DNA of 64,000 nt from Alkalicoccobacillus gibsonii (GTDB taxonomy: Bacteria; Bacillota; Bacilli; Bacillales; Bacillaceae_D). Under the pieces are notes generated by a model, which worked only from the letters and a program-made list of their open reading frames with translations, did not search any database and had not been told where the DNA came from. A program made the translations under genes and the position numbers. The stretch is from positions 108,221-172,220 of the forward strand of contig NZ_JAEUZA010000001.1 of the NCBI RefSeq assembly GCF_016798245.1, read 5' to 3'. This document shows positions 7,189 through 15,463 of the stretch, piece by piece; within the stretch, counting starts at the first letter, position 1; the number at the start of each line of letters is the position of its first letter.

Positions 7189-8118
7189 ATGAAGAAATTA
7201 ACGCTTACAGTCACAACAGCTGTACTTTTATCAACTGGACTTTTAGGTGCATGTGGTAACAACGACGATTCAGGTGTAAACTCTCAGGGGATGAACCGTT
7301 CAAATCGTACTCATATGAACTCAGAAGGTCCGGTCACTGATATGATGACTCCGGATGATGGATACGCAGGTATGCGTGGAAATCGTTATGGGACAAACTA
7401 TCAAGGTGGGACGTATGGTCAAGGTAATTATAGCGGGATGAATGGTGTAAATGATCAAGGTGGTATGCACGGTCAAAACGATCGTGGTGGCGCTTATGGT
7501 CAAAACCAAAATCGTGGACTAAAAATGGACGGAACAAGTGTCAAGCGTTCAAGCTACGAGAACCGCAACCATATGAAGGGTCTTGCGCGTGGAATTACAG
7601 GTAATGACCGTGTCGGAATGATTGATGATAACGGGATGATTTACCGTGGTGCTACTCGTATGGAAACGGGTCATGGGAAAAAACTTCCTAGAGACAGTCG
7701 TTTTGGAGTAGAAAGCCGTGACAACATGCATAATCAAAACGCGCGTTCGAATGCCATGAACTATGCGGATGATTATGATGGCGAAACGGTTGAAAATGTC
7801 CGTGCACACGTGGCAAAAATGGACGGCGTAAAGGATGCACGAGTTGTATCTTATGGTGACCAAGTCGTTATCGCTGTGATGCAAGACGGAAAACACAAAG
7901 AAGATGTAACTGAAAAGATCAAAAATGGCGTAAAAGACTTAACGAACGGAAAAGATGTTCGAGTAGTAACCGATTCAGAAGCCTTTAACAAGGTTCAATC
8001 TGCTGATGATAAGCTACGAAACGGCGAAGCGTTTAATAACGTACGCGACACAATGGACGATATGATGAAAGATTTAGGCGATGCTGCAAAACGTCCTTTT
8101 GAAGGAATGCGTCGTTAA
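7189..8118 (+). CDS. YhcN/YlaJ-family sporulation lipoprotein (CoxA-like by position)
   Basis: 309 residues. A lipoprotein signal with lipobox LLGAC gives Cys22 as the modified residue. Residues 30-115 are a Gly/Asn/Gln/Tyr-rich low-complexity stretch, and about 195-280 carry the YhcN/YlaJ core (VENVRAHVAKMDGVKDARVVSYGDQ is the tell-tale part). In B. subtilis the gene after safA, coxA, encodes a cortex-associated protein of this family; this may be its counterpart but is about 100 residues longer. It probably acts at the forespore membrane or cortex. The ribosome site lies in a hairpin. Confidence 0.75.
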   Translation: MKKLTLTVTTAVLLSTGLLGACGNNDDSGVNSQGMNRSNRTHMNSEGPVTDMMTPDDGYAGMRGNRYGTNYQGGTYGQGNYSGMNGVNDQGGMHGQNDRGGAYGQNQNRGLKMDGTSVKRSSYENRNHMKGLARGITGNDRVGMIDDNGMIYRGATRMETGHGKKLPRDSRFGVESRDNMHNQNARSNAMNYADDYDGETVENVRAHVAKMDGVKDARVVSYGDQVVIAVMQDGKHKEDVTEKIKNGVKDLTNGKDVRVVTDSEAFNKVQSADDKLRNGEAFNNVRDTMDDMMKDLGDAAKRPFEGMRR

Positions 8119-8122
8119 TAGG

Positions 8123-8155
8123 AAAAATCGATGAGGTGACTCATCGATTTTTTTT
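8123..8155. terminator. Bidirectional intrinsic terminator
   Basis: A perfect 13-bp stem AAAAATCGATGAG / CTCATCGATTTTT, a GTGA loop and a T-run. It ends the spore lipoprotein gene on the plus strand and the ABC-transporter operon on the minus strand. Confidence 0.92.
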
Positions 8156-8990
8156 ATCCTTTTATACCGGTGAAGGTAATTCCACGTATAAATGTTTTTT
8201 GCATGAAAAAGAACAAAATAATGATAGGAAGAGTCATTAATGTAGATACAGCCATCATCATATGCCATTGTGACCCTTGTTGATTTTGAAATTGTTGAAG
8301 TCCTAAAGAAAGTGTGTAAGACGTTTCATTTGTTAAATAAATGAGAGGTCCAAGAAAGTCAGTCCAGGCAGCCATAAACTGAAATAAAGCGATAGCTAAC
8401 ACTGCTGGCCTTGCGAGTGGGAACATAATTTGCCAATAGATTCGCCATTCACTGGCTCCATCAATCTTAGCAGCTTCTCGTAAAGTATCCGGTAGTCCCT
8501 TAAAAAATTGTCTTAACAAGAAGATTGAAAACGGTACACCAAAAAATGCAGGGACGATTAAAGGTAAGTTTGTCCCCACCCATCCAAGCTGGTTGAAAAG
8601 AAGGAAAAGGGGAATCATCGTTACTTGGGCAGGAATCATCATGACCCCAATCGTAATGACAAACAAAACATTTCGTCCGCGCCACTTTAATTTTGCAAAA
8701 CTATAAGCAACGATAGGGCAACTAATAATAACGCCGATCGTACTTAAAATAGTGATTACCGCCGTGTTAAATGTATATTTCCAAAATGGAATATACTTTG
8801 TCGCTTCAACATAATTCTCCCATTGGATAGGTCGTGGGATAAATTCTGGAGGGAAGCTAAACACTTGTGTGAGAGGTTTTAATGAAGTTGATACCATCCA
8901 TATAAAAGGAACAAGAAATAGGATGGAAGCTAAGATCAACACGGAATGAGCATAAATCGTCTTCATTCGTTTTTGGGTGATAGCACTCAT
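8154..8990 (-). CDS. Sugar ABC transporter permease (MalG/UgpE type)
   Basis: 278 residues with about six membrane helices; AAAGGAGG lies 9 nt before the ATG. The cytoplasmic EAA loop that contacts the ATPase reads LREAAKIDGASEWRIYWQIMFPLARPA near residues 178-204. This is the CUT1-family permease partner of the gene just upstream, and the last gene of a five-gene leftward operon. The substrate cannot be read from the permease. No ATPase gene lies nearby, so a shared MsmX-type ATPase from elsewhere is expected. Confidence 0.92.
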   Translation of the reverse strand: MSAITQKRMKTIYAHSVLILASILFLVPFIWMVSTSLKPLTQVFSFPPEFIPRPIQWENYVEATKYIPFWKYTFNTAVITILSTIGVIISCPIVAYSFAKLKWRGRNVLFVITIGVMMIPAQVTMIPLFLLFNQLGWVGTNLPLIVPAFFGVPFSIFLLRQFFKGLPDTLREAAKIDGASEWRIYWQIMFPLARPAVLAIALFQFMAAWTDFLGPLIYLTNETSYTLSLGLQQFQNQQGSQWHMMMAVSTLMTLPIIILFFFMQKTFIRGITFTGIKG

Positions 8991-9005
8991 ATTCTCGAAC
9001 CTCCT

Positions 9006-9941
9006 TTAATCTCCTTGGTAATGTACCCAACGTTTTGATGTCCAGAAGACAAAAGCTGTTAACCCCATAATGATAATAAAAAGAATCCAAGCCATTGCTG
9101 AAGCATATCCCATACGGAAGTAATTGAATGCGTTATCATAAAGGTACATTACATAAAAGGTTAGAGAATCGGCGGGACTGCCTGAACCATTTGTCATTGT
9201 ATAAGGTAGAGTAAACTGTTGGAATGCTCCGATAAATCCCATGACAAGATTAAAGAAAATAACTGGAGTTAAGAGTGGGAGTGTAATTTTGAAGGTTTTT
9301 TGTAGGAAACTTGCACCATCGACATCTGCAGCTTCATAATACTCTTCTGAGATATCGCCTAGTCCAGCTAGATAAATAATAATCGCTTGGCCCATACCCC
9401 ATAAAGACATAAGAATGAGTGAAGGCTTTGCCCAGAATGTACTACCCAGCCATGCGGGCCCATCAATTCCAATGAATCCAAGGACTGCATTAATAAGTCC
9501 AAACTCTGGATTCAATAACCATATCCAAAGAATAGCTAGCGCGACATGTGGGACAAGTGTAGGTAGAAAAAAGATTGTCCGATACACCGACATTCCTTTT
9601 ATTTTCATGTTTAACACCATAGCTAAAGCAACGCCAAATATAATGCTAAGTGGAACAAAAAGGACTGCAAAATAAATGGTGTTACCTATAGATATCCAAA
9701 ACAATTCATCAGTCATAAGCTCTTTATAATTACTAATACCAACAAAATCTCCAGCCTGAAAAATACTATAATCCGTAAAGCTGTAGTAAATGGAGGAGAT
9801 TAGCGGATATGCAAAAAACAATAAAAGCCCTATAACCCAAGGAGATGCAAACAACCAACCTGTTATCGTCTCGTTTGAACGTTTTGATTTAGGAGCTCGA
9901 GCAATTTTTTCATTCACGGAAAGCTTTTGATCTGTTTTCAT
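9006..9941 (-). CDS. Sugar ABC transporter permease (MalF/UgpA type)
   Basis: 311 residues from the ATG 7 nt after GGAGGG; a GTG five codons upstream overlaps that site. Six membrane helices are expected. The first follows a basic cytoplasmic N-terminus (RAPKSKRSNETITGWLFASPWVIG). The EAA loop EEYYEAADVDGASFLQKTFKITLPLL lies near residues 205-230. It pairs with the downstream permease, 15 bp away, as a CUT1 importer core. The gene lies between the binding protein and the second permease, the usual order. Confidence 0.92.
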   Translation of the reverse strand: MKTDQKLSVNEKIARAPKSKRSNETITGWLFASPWVIGLLLFFAYPLISSIYYSFTDYSIFQAGDFVGISNYKELMTDELFWISIGNTIYFAVLFVPLSIIFGVALAMVLNMKIKGMSVYRTIFFLPTLVPHVALAILWIWLLNPEFGLINAVLGFIGIDGPAWLGSTFWAKPSLILMSLWGMGQAIIIYLAGLGDISEEYYEAADVDGASFLQKTFKITLPLLTPVIFFNLVMGFIGAFQQFTLPYTMTNGSGSPADSLTFYVMYLYDNAFNYFRMGYASAMAWILFIIIMGLTAFVFWTSKRWVHYQGD

Positions 9942-9976
9942 TTCAAATCCCTCCACTCAAAATTAGCGAGTGACGA

Positions 9977-11284
9977 CTATTGTCTCTCGTTTACTCGTTT
10001 GTGGACCTTTTCCAGCAACTCTTCGGGCTCTCCTCTGCCATGAATTGCGTATTCTACCATTTTGTCAAGTTGGTTCCATAAGAACTGCCCATTTGCAATG
10101 GGAGGGCGCGCATTCGATTGAGGAAGAATATCAATAAATTCGCTCATAATAGGATCATCTCGATACAAATCCTCATTTACGGTATCGATAACAGACATTT
10201 GGTTATCAATTTCACTATTTGTTCGTTGACCCTCTTCACTTCCAAAATACTTCATGAACTCCCAGGCTTCATCTTTATTCTTAGCTCCTTTTGGCATAAT
10301 TAATGAGGTGCCTCCAGACCAAGTTGAGAACTGATCACCAGTAGGAGTGGGGATTGGAGTGACTCCAAAATTCAAATCAGGATTGTATTGTTTGATGTTT
10401 GAGATAGCAAAAGGTCCGTCAATTTTCATGCTGTATAATTCAAGATTAAAGGGGTCCATTTCGTTACTTCCTTGAGCAGTATCAAAACTAGTAATTGTAG
10501 CCGCATCATATTTTTCTGCAAAGCTGACTAACCATTCAAGTGCGTCAACGTTTTTAGGATCTGTAAGCGTTAATTCTCCTGTTTCTTCATCATAGAATTC
10601 GCCACCGAAGGCCCAACCCCATGTATAGAACCATCCTTGAGCTGTCCATGGAACCATACCCATTTGTTTAATGTTACCGTTTTCATTAAAAACAGTAAGA
10701 CGATCAATCGCATCTTCTAACTCACTAATGGATGCTGGGGGATTATCAGGATCAAGGCCAACTTCTTCAAAGCGATCCTTATTGTAGAATAACAAACGTG
10801 AGTCAGTTGTTAGCGGAATGGCATAATATTCATCTTCGTACATAGTCTCAAGTGATGCATAATCGTAATACTTTTCCATCTCAAACTGATCACGTTCGAT
10901 AAAAGGTGTTAAGGATTCCAGTGAGTTCTCCGAAGCGTATTGAGCCACCTTGAATCGATCAAAATGAGCAAGATCAGGGGGGTTACCACCGGCAATAGCC
11001 GTTAGTAACCGTTGATCGTCTCCTTCAGAAGAAGCGCTATAAATAGCTTGTACGAAGATTTCATCCTGACTCCTATTAAAATCTTCAACAACTTGTTCTA
11101 GAGCTTCTAGACCTGACCCTGTACGGTTATGCCAATAAGAAACCGTTGTTTTACCTTCTACAGTAATGGGTGCCTCGATCTCTTCTGTAGCCTCTTGAGC
11201 TTGACAGCCGGCAGTGATTAAGATTGTACTGAATCCAATGCAATACAAGGAACGTTTATAAGCAGTTACGTTCATCATAGCCAA
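9977..11284 (-). CDS. Sugar-binding lipoprotein of ABC transporter
   Basis: 435 residues; the TTG start 9 nt after AAGGAG is preferred over the inner ATGs. The signal peptide ends in lipobox ITAGC (Cys27), so the mature protein is membrane-anchored outside the cell. The SBP_bac_1-type fold starts with TVSYWHNRTGSGLEAL and shows SGGTSLIMPKGAKNKDEAWEF near residues 310-330. It would deliver a sugar or oligosaccharide to the two permeases encoded downstream. The substrate is unknown; the linked dehydrogenases and isomerase suggest a cyclitol, uronate or modified sugar. Confidence 0.9.
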   Translation of the reverse strand: MAMMNVTAYKRSLYCIGFSTILITAGCQAQEATEEIEAPITVEGKTTVSYWHNRTGSGLEALEQVVEDFNRSQDEIFVQAIYSASSEGDDQRLLTAIAGGNPPDLAHFDRFKVAQYASENSLESLTPFIERDQFEMEKYYDYASLETMYEDEYYAIPLTTDSRLLFYNKDRFEEVGLDPDNPPASISELEDAIDRLTVFNENGNIKQMGMVPWTAQGWFYTWGWAFGGEFYDEETGELTLTDPKNVDALEWLVSFAEKYDAATITSFDTAQGSNEMDPFNLELYSMKIDGPFAISNIKQYNPDLNFGVTPIPTPTGDQFSTWSGGTSLIMPKGAKNKDEAWEFMKYFGSEEGQRTNSEIDNQMSVIDTVNEDLYRDDPIMSEFIDILPQSNARPPIANGQFLWNQLDKMVEYAIHGRGEPEELLEKVHKRVNERQ

Positions 11285-11297
11285 GCGGCATCACTCC

Positions 11298-12407
11298 TTA
11301 GATGGAAGTAGTGGATTCTTCTTTTTGATCAAAATAAATCGTTTTCCCCGTTTTTGATGATTCGTAGATCGCCTCTAAGATTTCACTGACAACGAGTGCC
11401 TGCTCCGGTTTTACAAATGGTTCTTTATCTTCTAGAATGGCCTCAATCCAGAGTCTTGCCTCGCGATCAGCCTGGCTTTCTGAGCCTCCACTGTAATAAG
11501 CTACTCCGCCTGCATTCAGGTCTGGTTTCGTCACGTAAAGTCTGCTTAACTTCTCACCGTTAATACGAAGGCCATCTCTCATATCTGCACCAGCTTTTGT
11601 TCCGCAAAGCGTTGCTTTTGCTTCGTCAACATCCAATGTATTTAGAGCCCAGCTTGCTTCAAGTGTTACAGTAGCTCCGTTCTCCATTGTAATAAATGCG
11701 AATGCAGAATCTTCTACTGTAAACTCTTTAGGGTCCCAAGGTCCAAAGGCGTTAGCTGCATTTTCTGTTTGAGAAAGCTTATAGTATACATTTCCAACTA
11801 CACTTTTTACTTTGTAGTTATTCATCGTCCAAAGCGTAAGGTCGATTGCATGTGTACCAATATCGATAAGTGGACCGCCACCTTGTTCGTCTTCATTTAA
11901 GAACACACCCCAAGTTGGAACAGCTCTACGTCTAACAGCGTGCGCCTTTGCATAATACACTTCACCTAATTCATCTTGCTCTACCAACTCTTTAAGGTAA
12001 AGTGAATCATTACGGTAACGGTTGTCATAGCCAATGGTAAGCTTTTTACCTGTACGCTTTGATACCTCAACCATTTCACGAGCTTCTTTTGCTGTTTTAG
12101 CCATTGGTTTCTCGCAAAGAACGTGCTTGTCAGCTTCCATAGCAGCGATACTAATGTAAGAGTGTGATTTGTTTGGTGTGCAGACATGAACCACGTCAAT
12201 TGAAGGATCTTTTAATAGTTCCGTGTAGTCTGTATATACTTTTGCATCCTCTGTTCCGTAATCTGCTGCGGCTTTTTGAGCTTTTTCTTCTACGATGTCG
12301 CAAAACGCCACCATCTCTACTTCCTTCACTTTTGCAAGGCTTGGCATTTGTTTCCCATTCGCAATTCCACCGCAACCAATCATTCCAACACGTACAACTC
12401 TTTCCAT
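11298..12407 (-). CDS. Gfo/Idh/MocA family oxidoreductase
   Basis: 369 residues from ATG; an upstream GTG lies too near the AAAGGAG site. The N-terminal Rossmann fold has GMIGCGGIA (about 8-16) for NAD(P), the family signature CEKPMAKTAKEA near 93-104, and the C-terminal alpha/beta domain has the GGGPLIDIGTHAIDL motif with the catalytic-region His. It oxidises or reduces a hydroxyl of a sugar or cyclitol. It lies in the middle of the transport operon, between the isomerase and binding protein genes. A second family member is encoded divergently at 14283-15278. Confidence 0.92.
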   Translation of the reverse strand: MERVVRVGMIGCGGIANGKQMPSLAKVKEVEMVAFCDIVEEKAQKAAADYGTEDAKVYTDYTELLKDPSIDVVHVCTPNKSHSYISIAAMEADKHVLCEKPMAKTAKEAREMVEVSKRTGKKLTIGYDNRYRNDSLYLKELVEQDELGEVYYAKAHAVRRRAVPTWGVFLNEDEQGGGPLIDIGTHAIDLTLWTMNNYKVKSVVGNVYYKLSQTENAANAFGPWDPKEFTVEDSAFAFITMENGATVTLEASWALNTLDVDEAKATLCGTKAGADMRDGLRINGEKLSRLYVTKPDLNAGGVAYYSGGSESQADREARLWIEAILEDKEPFVKPEQALVVSEILEAIYESSKTGKTIYFDQKEESTTSI

Positions 12408-12426
12408 TATGAACACTCTCCTTTTA

Positions 12427-13173
12427 TTATAAAATGGTTTTTAAGTATGAAGCACTTTTAGTAATTGATTCTAATTGATCAATTGAAAATTCCTCTTGTT
12501 CAACAATAAACCAATCAATGTTGAAGGGGCGTGCAGCGGCGACGATTGATTGAAAATCCATGACGCCAGATCCAATTTCTACATTACGTTTTTCAGTCAT
12601 ATTGTTCATATCTTTTATATGGAGGGCTTGGATACGATTTTGATAACGATTAATCCAATCAATTGTTTTTAGTCCTGTTACTTCAAGCCAATACGTATCA
12701 AGTTCCATCTGAACGTGATTCGCATCGCTATGAGAGAAGAGTAGATCGAGTCCATAATGACCATCAAATGTTTCAAGCTCAATGTCATGGTTATGATAGC
12801 CGAAGGAAATGCCATGACGTTTGCATGATTCTCCAATACGCGAGAATAACTCAGCTGTTTTCTTATAAGCGTCGATAGAATTACGATAATGATCAGGTAA
12901 ACCTGGACAAACAATGAAAGGGTTTTCAATTTCAAGCGAATAATGAATGACTTGATCAAGATTTGATTCAAGCTCATTAATCCCAACATGGCTACCAGCC
13001 ACCTGCAACTGATTTGCATCAAGTTGTTTTTTTAATTCTTTACTTGGGACACCAAAATATCCAGCAAACTCAACACCGTCATACCCAGCTTTTGCGACAT
13101 CTGCAAGCGTGCCAATTAAATTCTCTGCACAACGTTCTTTTAACGAATAAAGCTGTAACCCAATTTTACTCAT
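12427..13173 (-). CDS. Sugar phosphate isomerase/epimerase (AP endonuclease 2-like TIM barrel)
   Basis: 248 residues, a compact member of the xylose-isomerase-like TIM-barrel superfamily. Metal-site motifs seen are YHNHDIE (near residue 125), QMELDTYWLEVTG (near 155) and ALHIKDM (near 185), ending with VEQEEF. These enzymes act on keto-sugars, inosose or related compounds, and are often paired with Gfo/Idh/MocA dehydrogenases as here. First gene of the leftward operon; AAAGGTG precedes the ATG. IolE, IolH and D-psicose epimerase-like activities are all possible. Confidence 0.88.
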   Translation of the reverse strand: MSKIGLQLYSLKERCAENLIGTLADVAKAGYDGVEFAGYFGVPSKELKKQLDANQLQVAGSHVGINELESNLDQVIHYSLEIENPFIVCPGLPDHYRNSIDAYKKTAELFSRIGESCKRHGISFGYHNHDIELETFDGHYGLDLLFSHSDANHVQMELDTYWLEVTGLKTIDWINRYQNRIQALHIKDMNNMTEKRNVEIGSGVMDFQSIVAAARPFNIDWFIVEQEEFSIDQLESITKSASYLKTIL

Positions 13174-13255
13174 TCAGACACACCTTTCTGATCTTTGCTT
13201 CAGTAAAAATGTATCATGACGAAGGAATAGGTGATATAGTGAAACTATTATAAAG

Positions 13256-13272
13256 TATCAGATATTTGTCAT
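13256..13272. promoter_or_regulatory. Putative AraC-regulator operator, copy 1 (divergent promoter region)
   Basis: TATCAGATATTTGTCAT matches TATCAGATTTTTGTCTT at 14203-14219 at 15 of 17 positions. This copy lies in the 122-bp gap between the leftward transport operon and the rightward AraC gene; the other precedes the second dehydrogenase. Confidence 0.5.
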
Positions 13273-13295
13273 TCCCTTAAAAGGAGAGGAAATGA

Positions 13296-14201
13296 ATGTC
13301 TAAAAGTGAGGTTCAGCATGAACACGTTTTAAAAGAAAGTGCCTTAAAGCAACCCATTCAATGTCACATGGAGCACAGCTCACCATTACAGCAAATTGCG
13401 AAGCCGCATTTTCATGAAGCAATTGAATTGTTATATTCATTTTCAGGAAAGGGACGTATCTTTGTTAGTGGAGAAACGTTTATTATGCAAGAAGGGGATT
13501 TAGTCATTATCAACTCAAACGAGGTTCATTCTATCTATGCAGACGAGGGAGAGGATACCCGTTATCTAGTTATTAAGTTGGAGCCAGAAGTACTGTACTC
13601 AACCTCTCGTTCCATTTTTGAATCTAAATACGTACTGCCATTTACAATGGCAAAAACAAGTCCACAAACACTACTAACAAAAAAGGAAACAACAACAACA
13701 CGAATTCCCTCTATCATTGAAGAAATGATGAAAGAATTTTACGTGAAAGAATACGGCTATGATTTTGCAATACGAATTCATATTTGTTCTATTTTCTTGG
13801 AAGTTCTCAGGCATTGGCGTAATCAAGGTGTGGTTGTTCGTGAAACGGACCCTTACAGTGAGACTGAATTTACACTGATGCGTGACGTGTTTGATCTAAT
13901 CGAAAAAAACTATGCATCACCAATTACAGCGAGAGACGCTGCAAAAGAATGTAAGCTAAGCTACAGTTACTTTTCCCGGAAAATAAAATCAATCACCGGG
14001 CGTTCATTTACGGAGTTATTAAATTATGTACGTATAACAGAAGCTGAAAAGCTATTATCAACATCGAATGCAACGATCACAGAAATTGCGGTAACGGTTG
14101 GGTATTCTAGTACAAGCTACTTTATCCAGCAATTTAAACAGTTTAAAAAAAGCTCACCTTACCAATTTAGAAAAAAGCTTGATGCAAATGATTTAAAATA
14201 A
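13296..14201 (+). CDS. AraC-family regulator with cupin sensor domain
   Basis: 301 residues. The N-terminal cupin (about 35-115) shows PHFHEAIELLYSFSGKGRIFV and ends with NSNEVHSI; this fold binds the sugar effector. The C-terminal AraC HTH pair spans about 195-295, with ARDAAKECKLSYSYFSRKIK and ITEIAVTVGYSSTSYFIQQFKQF. It most likely activates the divergent transport operon and the dehydrogenase gene downstream; a shared 17-bp motif before both targets fits this. AAGGAGAGG precedes the ATG. Confidence 0.9.
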   Translation: MSKSEVQHEHVLKESALKQPIQCHMEHSSPLQQIAKPHFHEAIELLYSFSGKGRIFVSGETFIMQEGDLVIINSNEVHSIYADEGEDTRYLVIKLEPEVLYSTSRSIFESKYVLPFTMAKTSPQTLLTKKETTTTRIPSIIEEMMKEFYVKEYGYDFAIRIHICSIFLEVLRHWRNQGVVVRETDPYSETEFTLMRDVFDLIEKNYASPITARDAAKECKLSYSYFSRKIKSITGRSFTELLNYVRITEAEKLLSTSNATITEIAVTVGYSSTSYFIQQFKQFKKSSPYQFRKKLDANDLK

Positions 14202-14202
14202 A

Positions 14203-14247
14203 TATCAGATTTTTGTCTTGACAAAAAATATGCATTCTCATTAGGAT
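14203..14247 (+). promoter_or_regulatory. Operator copy 2 plus sigma-A promoter of the second dehydrogenase
   Basis: The motif TATCAGATTTTTGTC (14203-14217) abuts TTGACA (14218-14223), which is followed by an 18-bp spacer and TAGGAT (14242-14247). An AraC site touching the -35 box is the classical place for an activator that contacts RNA polymerase. Confidence 0.6.
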
Positions 14248-14251
14248 AAGA

Positions 14252-14266
14252 TTGAAAGCGATTACT
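14252..14266 (+). promoter_or_regulatory. cre site (CcpA binding)
   Basis: TTGAAAGCGATTACT fits the cre consensus WTGNAANCGNWNNCW at every fixed position. It covers the expected transcript start of the dehydrogenase gene, a location where CcpA blocks transcription during growth on preferred sugars. Confidence 0.75.
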
Positions 14267-14282
14267 TATTGGGAGTGATTCG

Positions 14283-15278
14283 ATGGTAAAGGTAGCAATG
14301 TTAAGCAGGTGGCATGTTCATGCCAATGACTATGCAAGAGAAGCACTTGAAAATAACGATGTGGAGATCACTGCCGTTTGGGATGAAGATGCGAAAAGAG
14401 GCCAAGGCTGGGCTGATGAGCTTCACGTACCTTTCATAGCCAATTTAGATGAACTGCTCGCGAAAGATGAGATTGAGGGTGTCATAGTTGATACACCAAC
14501 AAATATGCACCGAGATGTCATCATAGCTGCAGTTAAAGCGAACAAGCATGTTTTTTCTGAAAAAGTGTTAGCTTTAACTACTGCTGAGTGCGAAGAAATA
14601 TTAGAAGCTGTAGAGAAGCAGGGCGTGTCTCTTATGCTTTCCTTGCCAAGATTAAATGATCCTACTTATCTTTATGCAGAGGAAGCATTGAAGCAAGGAC
14701 TGCTAGGATCGTTAACGTCCATTCGATGCAGACTTGAACACGGTGGTGCTGTAGCAACAGAAGCCAATCCGAATGGCTGGCTACCTGAGCATTTTTATCA
14801 TAAAGAGCAATGTGGAGGGGGAGCATTAATTGACTTAGGCGCTCATCCAATCTACTTAACGAATCGCTTAGCTGGTGAAGTTGAATCGGTTATGTGTGAA
14901 ATGGGGAGTTTTACAGGAAAAGAAGTCGATGATCATGCGTCCGTCATTACTCGTCACAAATCTGGTGCCATTGGCGTGATTGAAGCTGGATTTGTTGCGA
15001 GTGGGAGTCCATTTATCCTTGAATTGCATGGCACGAAAGGGAGTATCTTAATTGAAGAGCATGCCCTAAGAATCCGCTCAAGTGAGCTTGAAGATGGAGG
15101 GTGGCAAACTCCTCAGCTGCCTCAAAAAGAAAGTAGTGCAATGCAGCAATGGGTGAGCGAAATTCTGCACAATCAAACGCCAAGAATTTCAAAAGATGAT
15201 ATGATTCAGTTGACGAGACTAAACGAAGCAGCAAAAGAATCTGCAGAGAATGGCACGCGGGTTTTGTTAACTAAATAA
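14283..15278 (+). CDS. Gfo/Idh/MocA family oxidoreductase (second copy)
   Basis: 331 residues. The N-terminus is shorter than normal for the nucleotide fold (VAMLSRWHVHANDY in place of a plain GxGxxA loop), so cofactor binding may be atypical. The signature VFSEKVLALTTAECEEI stands where EKP is usual, with Val for Pro. The C-terminal domain keeps GGGALIDLGAHPIYL. Likely partner of the dehydrogenase at 11298-12407 in the same sugar pathway; the two differ clearly and are not a recent duplication. Controlled by the AraC site and a cre box. A terminator follows. Confidence 0.87.
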   Translation: MVKVAMLSRWHVHANDYAREALENNDVEITAVWDEDAKRGQGWADELHVPFIANLDELLAKDEIEGVIVDTPTNMHRDVIIAAVKANKHVFSEKVLALTTAECEEILEAVEKQGVSLMLSLPRLNDPTYLYAEEALKQGLLGSLTSIRCRLEHGGAVATEANPNGWLPEHFYHKEQCGGGALIDLGAHPIYLTNRLAGEVESVMCEMGSFTGKEVDDHASVITRHKSGAIGVIEAGFVASGSPFILELHGTKGSILIEEHALRIRSSELEDGGWQTPQLPQKESSAMQQWVSEILHNQTPRISKDDMIQLTRLNEAAKESAENGTRVLLTK

Positions 15279-15292
15279 GTGTTTCATAAGAG

Positions 15293-15324
15293 AACCTGTG
15301 AGAGATCCTTCACAGGTTTTTTTT
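15293..15324 (+). terminator. Intrinsic terminator
   Basis: AACCTGTGA / TCACAGGTT (9 bp) with an 8-nt loop and a T8 run, just after the dehydrogenase gene. Confidence 0.92.
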
Positions 15325-15463
15325 ATCCTTTTATCAGAAAATAGAATACATTCATAAAGCTAACAAACGAATGGTTGTGAAACATGCTATACTCTGATTA
15401 AAAGACTTTATTTTTCCATTTATATAAGAACCTAAGCTTACTCAGTAAAGGAGACTACAGGTC

